From the NCBI GenBank assembly GCA_938085095.1, contig CALKEI010000088.1:1-34870 (forward strand): a DNA stretch of 34,870 nt, read 5' to 3'. Numbering within the stretch: position 1 is the stretch's first letter; the number at the start of each line of letters is the position of its first letter. Origin of the DNA: an uncultured Luminiphilus sp. (GTDB taxonomy: Bacteria > Pseudomonadota > Gammaproteobacteria > Pseudomonadales > Halieaceae). Positions 26,498 through 34,870 of the stretch are shown piece after piece. The notes beneath the pieces are model-generated. The model ran no database searches, was not told where the DNA came from, and saw nothing but the letters and a program-made list of their open reading frames with translations. Both the position numbers and the translations under genes were made by a program.

Positions 26498-27372
26498 GTA
26501 GCGCAGTGATTTACACCGACCTCGACGGCACGTTGCTTGATCACCACACCTATTCGTTTGATGCAGCGCGCTCGACAATCGCCGCACTCAGCGAGCGCGG
26601 CATCCCTGTGATTCCCTGTACCAGCAAGACCCGTTCCGAGACGGCAAAGCTGATGGAAGCATTGGGACTTGATGGGCCAATGATCGTGGAGAACGGTGCC
26701 GCGATTTGGGTTCCCAAGGATTGGGGTCTGGACCGGCCGGAAAATGCTGACGACGACGGAGATGCTTGGGGTCACTCTTTTGGGCCTTCACGCGGCGTGA
26801 TTCGACGGCAGTTGGCCATCCTGAATATTGAGTGGGGTAATCGTTACCAGTCTTTATGTGATCTGTCGGATAAACAGGTCGCTGCCGTCACGGGACTGGA
26901 TCTTGACAGCGCAGCGCGCGCAAAACAGCGACAGCATTCCGAAACCCTGGTGTGGCTAGGTACACCGGCAGACCGAAAGGCGTTTGCCGCGCACGTGCAG
27001 GCGCTAGACATGCACTGCGTTCAGGGTGGTCGGTTTGTTCACGTGCTGGCTTCGGGTGGCAAGGCGGAGGCAGTCAGTTGGCTACATAACAAAATCCGCA
27101 AAGAGCGCTGCGACCTTGAGCTGGCGCGCAGTCTATCTGCGGGGGATGCCGAGAATGATGTCGAGATGCTTGAAGTAACTGATCTTGCGCTGTTGGTGCG
27201 ATCGCCGGTCAATGAACCGCCGACGGTGCGCCGCCAGTGCCGACTGGTCATCAGCGATGCCATGGGCCCGGCAGGGTGGGCCGAGGGCATTGAAGCGCTT
27301 ATTGAACGAGTGGAAGAGGAGGAAGGCCGTGGCCGACTTTTATCAAAACGGCACGATCACAACGCTGCATAA
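26494..27372 (+). CDS. HAD phosphatase, mannosyl-/glucosyl-3-phosphoglycerate phosphatase
   Basis: IYTDLDGTLLDHHTYSFDAARSTIAALSERGIPVIPCTSKTRSE, IVENGAAIWVP and LSAGDAENDVEMLEV. Confidence 0.88.
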   Translation: MSSAVIYTDLDGTLLDHHTYSFDAARSTIAALSERGIPVIPCTSKTRSETAKLMEALGLDGPMIVENGAAIWVPKDWGLDRPENADDDGDAWGHSFGPSRGVIRRQLAILNIEWGNRYQSLCDLSDKQVAAVTGLDLDSAARAKQRQHSETLVWLGTPADRKAFAAHVQALDMHCVQGGRFVHVLASGGKAEAVSWLHNKIRKERCDLELARSLSAGDAENDVEMLEVTDLALLVRSPVNEPPTVRRQCRLVISDAMGPAGWAEGIEALIERVEEEEGRGRLLSKRHDHNAA

Positions 27373-28582
27373 CTTGGGCGAACGCTCTACCGCTGAACTG
27401 GAGCAAGAATTACTGCAATTCAGCGAACGCAGGCCATTGGGGTTGATACTGCCCTCTCTTTACTCGGAGATCGAGACGCCAGCACTACCCGCTATTATTC
27501 AGGAGTTGCGATCAGTCCCATACCTATCTCAAATTGTGATTGGTCTGGACCGTGCGACTCAGGACGAGTACCAGCACGCGCTGCACTTTTTTTCCGATCT
27601 TCCGCAGCACCACCGCGTGCTGTGGAACGATGGGCCACGATTGAAAGCCATTGACGCTCGGCTACAGGAGTCGGGTCTCGCGCCCCAGGAGCTCGGCAAG
27701 GGGCGTAACGTCTGGTACTGCATGGGTTACGCGTTGGCTACCGGTCGAGCGGAAGCCATAGCTCTGCACGACTGCGACATTCTGACTTATGAGCGGAGCT
27801 TGCTAGCACGCCTTATTTACCCAGTCGCGCACCCTATTTTTGGTTACGAGTTTTGCAAGGGTTATTACCCTCGGGTATCCGAGAACAAAATCAACGGCAG
27901 GGTTTGCAGGCTCTTGGTGACGCCCATGATCCGTGCGTTGAAACGTATCGTTGGGGAGTCGCCCTATCTCAATTATCTCGACAGTTACCGCTACATCCTC
28001 GCAGGAGAGTTTGCGTTCCGGAAACGCTTGCTCGGTGATCTGCGAATCCCCACCGACTGGGGTCTGGAGATCGGAGTGGTCTCGGAGGTCTACCGCAGCA
28101 ACAGCAACAAGCAGATTTGCCAGGTCGACATCGCGGATAACTACGACCACAAGCATCAGGATCTGTCGCTGGACGATCAGAATGCGGGCCTGTCGCGCAT
28201 GTCACTCGATATTGCGCGATCTCTGTACCGCAAGCTGGCGATACAGGGCACGGTATTCAGTCAAGAAACATTCCGAACGTTAAAGGCTACCTATTATCGG
28301 ATGGCGCTTGATTTGATCGAGACCTATCGTAACGACGCCATCATGAATGGCTTGAATTTCGATATTCACAAGGAAGAGGAGGCGATCGAGCTGTTTGCTG
28401 AGAATATTCTCGAGGCGGGCGTGCAGTTTCTGGAGCGATCGTCCGAGGTGCCCTTTATTCCTACCTGGAATCGAGTATTCAGCGCGATGCCCGATATATT
28501 TGAAGAGTTGGTCGCCGCAGTAGAGGCCGATCATGAGGAATTTTCTCCCGCGCGTGAGTTGCCCAAAGTCGCCCAAGGATGA
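27329..28582 (+). CDS. gpgS: Glucosyl-3-phosphoglycerate synthase
   Basis: LGLILPSLYSEIETPALPAIIQEL, LHDCDILTYERSLLARLIYPV, FEFCKGYYPRVS-type segment and NYDHKHQDLS. GTG start after GAGGAAGG, overlapping the phosphatase by 44 nt. Confidence 0.88.
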   Translation: MADFYQNGTITTLHNLGERSTAELEQELLQFSERRPLGLILPSLYSEIETPALPAIIQELRSVPYLSQIVIGLDRATQDEYQHALHFFSDLPQHHRVLWNDGPRLKAIDARLQESGLAPQELGKGRNVWYCMGYALATGRAEAIALHDCDILTYERSLLARLIYPVAHPIFGYEFCKGYYPRVSENKINGRVCRLLVTPMIRALKRIVGESPYLNYLDSYRYILAGEFAFRKRLLGDLRIPTDWGLEIGVVSEVYRSNSNKQICQVDIADNYDHKHQDLSLDDQNAGLSRMSLDIARSLYRKLAIQGTVFSQETFRTLKATYYRMALDLIETYRNDAIMNGLNFDIHKEEEAIELFAENILEAGVQFLERSSEVPFIPTWNRVFSAMPDIFEELVAAVEADHEEFSPARELPKVAQG

Positions 28583-30315
28583 TCAGCACCTTATCTCAGC
28601 GGCTGCGGGAACACCTGGCTGCGGTCTATGGTGAGGCCTTTTCAGATGGCGCGCTGAACGGCTGGGTTGATCGTTTACTCGACGCCGCGCAACTGACAGC
28701 AACGGCGTCGCCGCCATCGGCACACCGCAATCTATGGGATGAGACCGATGTGGCGGTGATCACTTATGGCGACTCACTGCTCAACGGTGAAGAGGCGCCG
28801 CTCAAGACCCTGCACGGATTTTTGACCCAACGATTGGGCGCACTGGTGAGCTGGGTGCACGTGCTGCCCTTCCACCCCTGGACCTCGGATGATGGTTTTG
28901 CGGTGCTCGATTACTCGAGCGTTAATGAGGCGCTCGGCACCTGGTCAGACATCACCCGGTTGGGCGTCGACTATCGCCTGATGGCGGATCTCGTGCTCAA
29001 CCACTGCTCGAGCCGATCGGCCTGGTTCGAGAATTTTCGCAAGGGTGAGGCACCCGGAGACGATTATTTTTTCGCCCCCGATGAGACATTTGATACCGGC
29101 CAGGTTGTCAGGCCCCGGACCTCTCCACTGCTCAGTAAAGTGACCACGGAGCAGGGCGAGCGGGCGGTGTGGTGCACCTTCGGTCCGGATCAGGTGGATT
29201 TTAATTTCGCCAATCCTGCGGTGGTCGTGGAGTTCGTCACCATCATTCGTCAGCTGCTGGACGCCGGGGTCCGCGTTTTCAGGTTGGACGCGGTGGCGTT
29301 CCTCTGGAAGGAGAGTGGTACCTCCTGCATGAATCTACCCCAGACGCACGAGTTGATCAGACTGTTTCGCCTGATCATCGAGTGCGCCCAGGCCGACGCG
29401 ATTGTCATCACCGAGACCAATGTCCCCAACCGCGAGAACCTCTCCTACTTTGGTCATGCCAATGAGGCCCACGGCATTTACAACTTCTCTCTGCCGCCGT
29501 TACTGGTACATGCGCTGGTCACGGGTACCAGTCGCTACCTGTCGACTTGGATGATGAGCATGCCGCCGGCACAGGACGGCACCATCTACTTCAATTTCAT
29601 TGCCTCGCATGATGGCATCGGGCTGCGCCCGGTGGAGGGTTTGCTGGAGCAGTCGGAGGTCGATGAGTTACTGGCCACGATGGAGCAGTTCGGGGGTCGC
29701 GTCTCATGGCGGCAGGCGGCCGGCAGTGAAGCCAAGCCCTATGAGATCAACATTGCGCTGATAGACGCCCTGCAGGGCACCACCCGTGGCAAGGATCAGT
29801 GGGGGCTCAAGCGCTTTCTCTGTGCGCATGCCATCATGCTGGGGCTCGAGGGCGTGCCCGCTTTTTATATCCATTCTCTGCTGGGCACCCGTAATGACCT
29901 GGAGCGTCTCGCTCACACCAGCCATAACCGGTCTATCAACCGGCATCAATGGGAGCTGAGCGCGTTGTCGAGCGCGCTGGATTGCAACGCATCAGACCAC
30001 CACGGGGTCTTTGAGGCACTGAAGCACCTTATTGCCCTGCGCAAGGCGCAGCCGGCATTCCACCCCAACGCGACCCAATTCACCCTGCACCTGGGTGATG
30101 AGCTGTTCGGGTTCTGGCGACAGTCACTCGATCGGCGCCAGAGCCTGTTCTGTGTGCACAACCTCACCAGTGAAGAGCAGGTCCTGCCGCTGAGCCGCCT
30201 GAATCTTGTGGTCAATCATCGTTGGCGGGAGCTGATTTCCGGGGCGCCCGTCGAAGAAAATTTACCCGAGTGGACGCTTTCTCCCTACCAAACGTTGTGG
30301 ATTACCAACGGCTGA
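28579..30315 (+). CDS. GH13 subfamily 18 phosphorylase, probable glucosylglycerate phosphorylase
   Basis: VHVLPFHPWTSDDGFAVLDYSSVNEALG, DLVLNHCSSRSAWFENF, VDFNFANPAVV, FRLDAVAFLWKESGTSCMNLPQTHELIRLFR, ITETNVPNRENLSYFG; specificity from context. Confidence 0.85.
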   Translation: MISTLSQRLREHLAAVYGEAFSDGALNGWVDRLLDAAQLTATASPPSAHRNLWDETDVAVITYGDSLLNGEEAPLKTLHGFLTQRLGALVSWVHVLPFHPWTSDDGFAVLDYSSVNEALGTWSDITRLGVDYRLMADLVLNHCSSRSAWFENFRKGEAPGDDYFFAPDETFDTGQVVRPRTSPLLSKVTTEQGERAVWCTFGPDQVDFNFANPAVVVEFVTIIRQLLDAGVRVFRLDAVAFLWKESGTSCMNLPQTHELIRLFRLIIECAQADAIVITETNVPNRENLSYFGHANEAHGIYNFSLPPLLVHALVTGTSRYLSTWMMSMPPAQDGTIYFNFIASHDGIGLRPVEGLLEQSEVDELLATMEQFGGRVSWRQAAGSEAKPYEINIALIDALQGTTRGKDQWGLKRFLCAHAIMLGLEGVPAFYIHSLLGTRNDLERLAHTSHNRSINRHQWELSALSSALDCNASDHHGVFEALKHLIALRKAQPAFHPNATQFTLHLGDELFGFWRQSLDRRQSLFCVHNLTSEEQVLPLSRLNLVVNHRWRELISGAPVEENLPEWTLSPYQTLWITNG

Positions 30316-30361
30316 TACAGGGCGCTTGAATCCTTCACGCTAACCGTGTCAGCCTGTTCGC

Positions 30362-31723
30362 ATGAACTGGATACCGTTTCGATTTGTACGCACCGCCCTC
30401 AATCTGGCGATAGCCGCCGCTTTGCTGTGCGTCGCGCTGGTGTCGCCCGCCTGGGCGTGGTCCGACCACGCGAGCCTTGTCTGGCCCTTGCTCAGGAGTC
30501 AGCCTGAGCTGATTCACCAGAGTGTGGCGGCCGAGCCGCTCGACGCCTTTTTAGCGGCTGAGCAAGCGGGTATCGCAGAGACCCTTGAAGCCCTCGAGTC
30601 GTGGTCTGCCGCCACCATTGAGCACTACCCGCCGACCCCCGGGGATCTGCGCTGGGGGACGGATCACGCGCCCACCGCTGAGCGCTTTTTTGCGGCGATC
30701 AGGGTCAATCCGATGCTCCCGTATCGCCTGTACGTGGATCTCTCTCCCGAGCGTGCCCAGCCGGAGCAGGCGCCACTGGCCTGGTCCGAGCTGAGCTTTT
30801 TGGGGGGCGGCACCTCGCAGCTGGCCGCGCGCTACTGGGCGCTGGCGCCCGGCGAGCCCGTATCGATCGCGGAGGTGATTGCCAGTGCCAACGACGAGCC
30901 CGATTTCGGGATGGACATCGGGCTCTTTGCAGATAACGGCACCGACTTTGGTCAGCGCTACGGTTTTGGCCAGCAGCCTTTTGGTAACCCCAATCTCGAT
31001 TACGGCTCTCAGGCACCGTTTCACATGGGGTTTTACCACCTCGACTGGCTGACACGGACGGCGCAGCCCTCGTTGCTGCGGACTTACCCCCTGTGGCGCA
31101 TCGCCTTGTTTGGTGAGTTAGCCGAGCTGGCGTTTAGCACCGGGCATGACTATTGGGGCTGGCGCTTTCTCGGTTGGGGTCTGCACTACGTCGGTGATCT
31201 CACCCAGCCCTATCACGCGATACCACTGCCCGGGGTCGACACCGTCGATGCGCTGTGGTCGGTGGTGCAGGGCAAAACAGGCGAGCTGGTGCAGTTGGTC
31301 TCCAATCGTCACGGCGTGATCGAGTCCTACCAGTACCAGCGGCTGACCCGCGCGTTAGAGGCCCGCCAGTGGTCCGCGCCACTGCTGACAGCAATATCCG
31401 ATCACCCGGATGCCACCGCCGTCGAATACGAGTCCTTTGTCATGGCATTGACGGCTGATTCAGTCGAGGCCGCGGCCGAGTTCGACGCGGCCATCGAGCG
31501 CAACGTGCCATCTCGCTTTGTCAGCGACTCCGACTTTGAGTGGACGGGGTCAGGCTTTGAGCAATCGATCGTGCAGCGGGTTGCCGACGAGCAGGGTGAG
31601 CCCGCTATTGCGGAACTCGATGCCGCGGTGATCGTGCAGCTCGCCCGGTTCTCGGCGGTCGCCAGCCGCTGGATTGCGCGCGGCCGGGTAGCGGAGCCTC
31701 CCTTGCAGGGGGAAAGCCCATGA
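30362..31723 (+). CDS. Secreted S1/P1-nuclease/phospholipase-C-like zinc protein
   Basis: Signal peptide ending SPAWA|WSDHASL, giving mature N-terminal Trp, and GLHYVGDLTQPYHA with H-x3-D-x5-H spacing. Confidence 0.65.
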   Translation: MNWIPFRFVRTALNLAIAAALLCVALVSPAWAWSDHASLVWPLLRSQPELIHQSVAAEPLDAFLAAEQAGIAETLEALESWSAATIEHYPPTPGDLRWGTDHAPTAERFFAAIRVNPMLPYRLYVDLSPERAQPEQAPLAWSELSFLGGGTSQLAARYWALAPGEPVSIAEVIASANDEPDFGMDIGLFADNGTDFGQRYGFGQQPFGNPNLDYGSQAPFHMGFYHLDWLTRTAQPSLLRTYPLWRIALFGELAELAFSTGHDYWGWRFLGWGLHYVGDLTQPYHAIPLPGVDTVDALWSVVQGKTGELVQLVSNRHGVIESYQYQRLTRALEARQWSAPLLTAISDHPDATAVEYESFVMALTADSVEAAAEFDAAIERNVPSRFVSDSDFEWTGSGFEQSIVQRVADEQGEPAIAELDAAVIVQLARFSAVASRWIARGRVAEPPLQGESP

Positions 31724-31759
31724 CGACCGAACCTCTGCTGCGCGCTTTGGTGCCTGCGA

Positions 31760-32197
31760 ATGTCTAACCCATTCGAGCTCGACCCGCGGTTGGCGGCCGA
31801 CACCTTTTTAGTGGGCGAGACGCCACTGAATCAGGTATTGCTGATGAACGACGCGCGCTACCCCTGGCTGATTCTGGTACCTCGGCGGGGCGATACCACC
31901 GAGCCTTTTGAGCTCAGCGAGGCCGATCAGGCGCAGCTGTGGCGGGAGTCGATGCGGCTGGGCCAGGCGATGAAAGCGCACTTTGCCGCCGACAAACTCA
32001 ACATTGCCGCGCTCGGTAATCAGGTGGCGCAGTTGCACGTTCATCACGTCGCGCGATTTCACACGGATGATGCGTGGCCCGGTCCGGTCTGGGGCGTGGG
32101 TAGCGCAGTCCCCTACAGCGATGCCGCCCGCGATGCGCTCATTGGCGAACTGCGCAGTCTGCTCCGGGAGCCATTGGGCCTGACGGGGGCAACCTAG
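31760..32197 (+). CDS. HIT-family protein
   Basis: NQVLLMNDARYPWLILVPRR, NQVAQLHVHHVARFHTDDAWPGPVWG. Confidence 0.88.
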   Translation: MSNPFELDPRLAADTFLVGETPLNQVLLMNDARYPWLILVPRRGDTTEPFELSEADQAQLWRESMRLGQAMKAHFAADKLNIAALGNQVAQLHVHHVARFHTDDAWPGPVWGVGSAVPYSDAARDALIGELRSLLREPLGLTGAT

Positions 32198-32199
32198 GC

Positions 32200-32688
32200 A
32201 TGAGCGTTCGCGTGCTGTTTGTCTGTATGGGGAACATTTGCCGGTCTCCGACTGCCCACGCACTGTTTCGCGAGGCGGTGACCGCGGCGGGATTAGATGA
32301 CGAGATCACGACAGATTCGGCGGGCACCCACGCCTACCACATCGGCAACCCGCCCGACGCGAGGGCTACCGCGACGGCGCTAGAGCGAGATATCGATATG
32401 ACAGACCTGCGCGCGCGACAGGTCTGCGAGGCAGACTTTGAGCAGTTTGATTACGTCGTGGCGATGGACCGAGACAACCTCGCTTTGCTGGAGGCGTCTT
32501 GTCCTTCAGCAGCGCAGGACCGACTCAGCCTGATGCTCGACTGGACGGAGGGCTGGGGCGATGAGGTGCCGGACCCTTACTATGGCGGCGACGAGGGGTT
32601 TATCCGGGTGTTCGACATGCTGACAGAGGCGTCGCAGGGGTTGTTGGCGCACATCGCCTCAAGCCATGGTCTGGCGGGGCGTTCTTAA
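32200..32688 (+). CDS. Low-molecular-weight protein tyrosine phosphatase
   Basis: [20 protein letters not shown] (C-x5-R) and [19 protein letters not shown]. Confidence 0.95.
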   Translation: MSVRVLFVCMGNICRSPTAHALFREAVTAAGLDDEITTDSAGTHAYHIGNPPDARATATALERDIDMTDLRARQVCEADFEQFDYVVAMDRDNLALLEASCPSAAQDRLSLMLDWTEGWGDEVPDPYYGGDEGFIRVFDMLTEASQGLLAHIASSHGLAGRS

Positions 32689-32737
32689 CGCGCCCACTCG
32701 ATCAGTAACCCCATCAACCAGCGGCAGAGCTCACCTT

Positions 32738-33175
32738 ATGAAATGTTTACTGCAACGCGTTACCCAGGCATCGGTCACCGTGGCGGGCGAGGTGGTGGGC
32801 GAGATAGATCGCGGGCTGCTGGTGCTGGTGGGTGTGGAGCCCGAGGACACCGAGCAGACCGTCACCCGCATGGCGGAGCGCCTGCTGCGCTATCGGGTGT
32901 TTGCCGACGCCGAGGGCAAAATGAACTTTAACGTTGCCCAAGCGGGGGGTGCCATTCTGCTGGTCTCGCAATTTACGCTGGCCGCCGACACCGCCAGCGG
33001 CAACCGGCCAGGGTTCTCGACCGCCGCACCACCCGAGCAGGCATCTGAGTTGTGTGATGCGCTGGCAGAGGCCCTGCGCAGGGGTGATGTCCGGGTCGAG
33101 ACGGGCCGCTTCGGTGCCGACATGCAGGTGGCACTGGTCAACGACGGCCCGGTGACGTTTCTGCTCGAGGTCTGA
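32738..33175 (+). CDS. dtd: D-aminoacyl-tRNA deacylase
   Basis: [63 protein letters not shown] and [23 protein letters not shown]. Confidence 0.96.
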   Translation: MKCLLQRVTQASVTVAGEVVGEIDRGLLVLVGVEPEDTEQTVTRMAERLLRYRVFADAEGKMNFNVAQAGGAILLVSQFTLAADTASGNRPGFSTAAPPEQASELCDALAEALRRGDVRVETGRFGADMQVALVNDGPVTFLLEV

Positions 33176-33402
33176 TTGTTAGGGCCGCTCTCGTTGGTTG
33201 TGCTAAACCCCGGTCAAATTTAAAGCTTCCAGACCCATCCAGATTCACCCCATCAGATTGAATTGGGCCGCGTCTCCGCCGGCCCATCACGCTGTTATGG
33301 GTCGCAGCGGTATGAAGGCATCAGACCCCATTTTCGAGGATCTATCGTGCAAAAGACGACAAACTGAACAAAAGTTTAGGAATCCCGCGCCATCTGGGTT
33401 AT

Positions 33403-33432
33403 GGTAATAGTTGACAAAAGTAGACTATTGCC
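33403..33432 (+). other. Potential RNA hairpin GGTAATAGT-(12 nt)-ACTATTGCC in the leader of the right-edge gene
   Basis: 9-bp stem with one G-U pair, in a 400-nt non-coding gap. Confidence 0.3.
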
Positions 33433-33578
33433 TGAGCAGTTAGCGATGGGTTCTCGAGCCATCAGAAGCACACGTCTTCGGCCCGTTACAGGCCGCTCAT
33501 ACAACTCGGCAGCGCAACACTTGGGGGCTGACTTTGGTTAAGGGAACTTGGTGCGGCAGGGTCGTGTCACGCCATTCG

Positions 33579-34870
33579 ATGATGTCTTATCTCCTGACGC
33601 GCCTGCGTCGCTTCAATCCACCATCTGTGAAGGGTAGTCGTCGACGACGCGGCGGACGCGCCCTGCTGACCACGCTGCTCTTTGGCCTCGTCGGGGCGCT
33701 TATGCTCCCTGCGCCCCCGGCGTCTGCTGAGGTGTTCGGCACGATCACGACGCCTGGTGATGGTTGGGATGTGACGTTTCATCCAACGAATCAGAACTAC
33801 GCGTTCTTTGCGCATCACCGCGGCATCGTCTTTGGGTGCTTCTACCGGCTCGATCCTGATGGGGCTGGTTCGATTGAGCAGGGTGATGGCTGCTTTAACG
33901 GCGTCTACGATTTGAACATCGGAGGCGCGGTTGGGCAGAAGTCGTCGGCATGGGTGACCTCGGACGGCAACACCGCCTACGTCCCACGTAATAAGGACGC
34001 CAGCACGCTCATTGCAAAGGTGGACATCAGCGACGCAGATCCAATGAACTGGTCAGTCACCGGGACGGTGGATTGGGCTGCAGCCATGCAGTACTTCACG
34101 AACTCGGTGATGGTCGATGACGTGCTGTACGCCTTGTCTTCGAGCGGGTGGCTCACGTTGGACACAACGAATAACGACACGGCAGGCCAGGTTGCGTTCA
34201 ACGGCACCGGGCCGGACTACTACTCAACCATCTATGAAGCGGACGGCAAGCTGTGGGCCGTTTCGAGCGACTGGTACCTGCACTGCTTCGACCCGGCTGA
34301 TGGTGCGCTTTGTGACCACAACGGCTGGACGAACGGCAAGAGCACCAATCAGTTCACAACGTCAACCCCTCACCCAGACGCCGTTGTTGAGTACCGAAAC
34401 ACCGACGGCAGCTTTGGTGGTTTCTGCGTTGCCCACGGAACAAATTGGGCCACGTACGCCTGCCTCAACGCTGACGGCTTGCTCGACCCGAACGCTGGCC
34501 AACCCGACGCGATGGTCAACCCGTTCGAGCAGATGCAGAACGCGATGGGCAACCAAAACTGGGGATACTCAGCCTGGTACGGTCAATTTTACGTGACCCC
34601 CCAGCATCAGGTCATCATCCACGAGCCGCTCAATAGCCCGCAGGATTACTACTGCTGGGATTACACGACGCAAGCGGCGTGCGCGAACTTCAATATTTCG
34701 GGCAACAACGCCTACCCCGGTAAGGCGTACACGATCGTCCAGGACCCGTGGATTGACACGTGCTTCTGGTCAAACGCTGACGACAAGAAGATTGGCGTCT
34801 GGAACAGCTCCCATACCGGTGCGTTCGCGACGTCGGGCGGCGAGTGCGACCTCACTCTTGTCTCAACAAC
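33579..34870 (+). CDS. Secreted cysteine-containing protein, possibly beta-propeller-like; C-terminus beyond the window
   Basis: Open frame with no stop from ATG 33579 to the window end. N-terminus MMSYLLTRLRRFNPPSVKGSRRRRGGRALLTTLLFGLVGALMLPAPPASA|EVFGTITTPGDGWDVTF looks like a signal peptide. Not in the ORF track because it lacks a stop. Confidence 0.75.
   Translation, partial: MMSYLLTRLRRFNPPSVKGSRRRRGGRALLTTLLFGLVGALMLPAPPASAEVFGTITTPGDGWDVTFHPTNQNYAFFAHHRGIVFGCFYRLDPDGAGSIEQGDGCFNGVYDLNIGGAVGQKSSAWVTSDGNTAYVPRNKDASTLIAKVDISDADPMNWSVTGTVDWAAAMQYFTNSVMVDDVLYALSSSGWLTLDTTNNDTAGQVAFNGTGPDYYSTIYEADGKLWAVSSDWYLHCFDPADGALCDHNGWTNGKSTNQFTTSTPHPDAVVEYRNTDGSFGGFCVAHGTNWATYACLNADGLLDPNAGQPDAMVNPFEQMQNAMGNQNWGYSAWYGQFYVTPQHQVIIHEPLNSPQDYYCWDYTTQAACANFNISGNNAYPGKAYTIVQDPWIDTCFWSNADDKKIGVWNSSHTGAFATSGGECDLTLVST

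Noticed and set aside
33411-33440. TTGACA as a sigma70 -35 box for the right-edge gene
   Set aside because: No acceptable -10 box at 16-18 nt spacing, and TTGACA sits at the end of a hairpin stem.
1-34870. Mobile element, CRISPR, phage defence or toxin-antitoxin system
   Set aside because: No transposase, integrase, spaced repeat array, Cas, restriction or toxin-antitoxin motif recognised in any plausible ORF.

Overview
This is a GC-rich bacterial chromosomal window, probably gammaproteobacterial by gene content (inference). It carries about 36 genes. I found no rRNA, tRNA, CRISPR array, transposase or phage gene. It splits into four blocks. (1) About 1-17.4 kb is a mosaic catabolic island. 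It has two paralogous CopD-like membrane proteins, an isochorismatase-fold cysteine hydrolase, two NodB/PuuE-type hydrolases in tandem, a GntR-UTRA regulator, a nitrilase-superfamily amidase, DUF1330, a VAO-type FAD oxidase, two two-domain VOC proteins, a LeuC/LeuD-like hydratase pair, a CaiB/BaiF CoA-transferase, an MDR reductase, an HMG-CoA-lyase-family enzyme, an aldehyde dehydrogenase and an ABM-like protein. A recurring AATGATATA element sits in the promoter region of at least five transcription units here, suggesting one regulon. (2) About 17.4-25.4 kb holds an LvaA-LvaB-LvaC-like module (phosphotransferase-fold kinase, small partner protein, acyl-CoA dehydrogenase), a saccharopine-dehydrogenase-like reductase, a double SnoaL-like protein, DUF1330, a DhlA-like haloalkane dehalogenase and a patatin. 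(3) About 25.5-30.3 kb is a translationally coupled glucosylglycerate synthesis and phosphorolysis operon. (4) About 30.3-34.9 kb holds a secreted S1/P1-PLC-like zinc protein, HIT, LMW-PTP, dtd, and an unterminated secreted cysteine-rich protein that the ORF track misses. The most interesting hypothesis is that block 1 is a coherent pathway for opening a cyclic imide or ureide, possibly an alkyl-maleimide, and feeding the diacid through hydratase, CoA-transferase and DRE-TIM lyase steps. No homology search was run; family calls come from recognised motifs.
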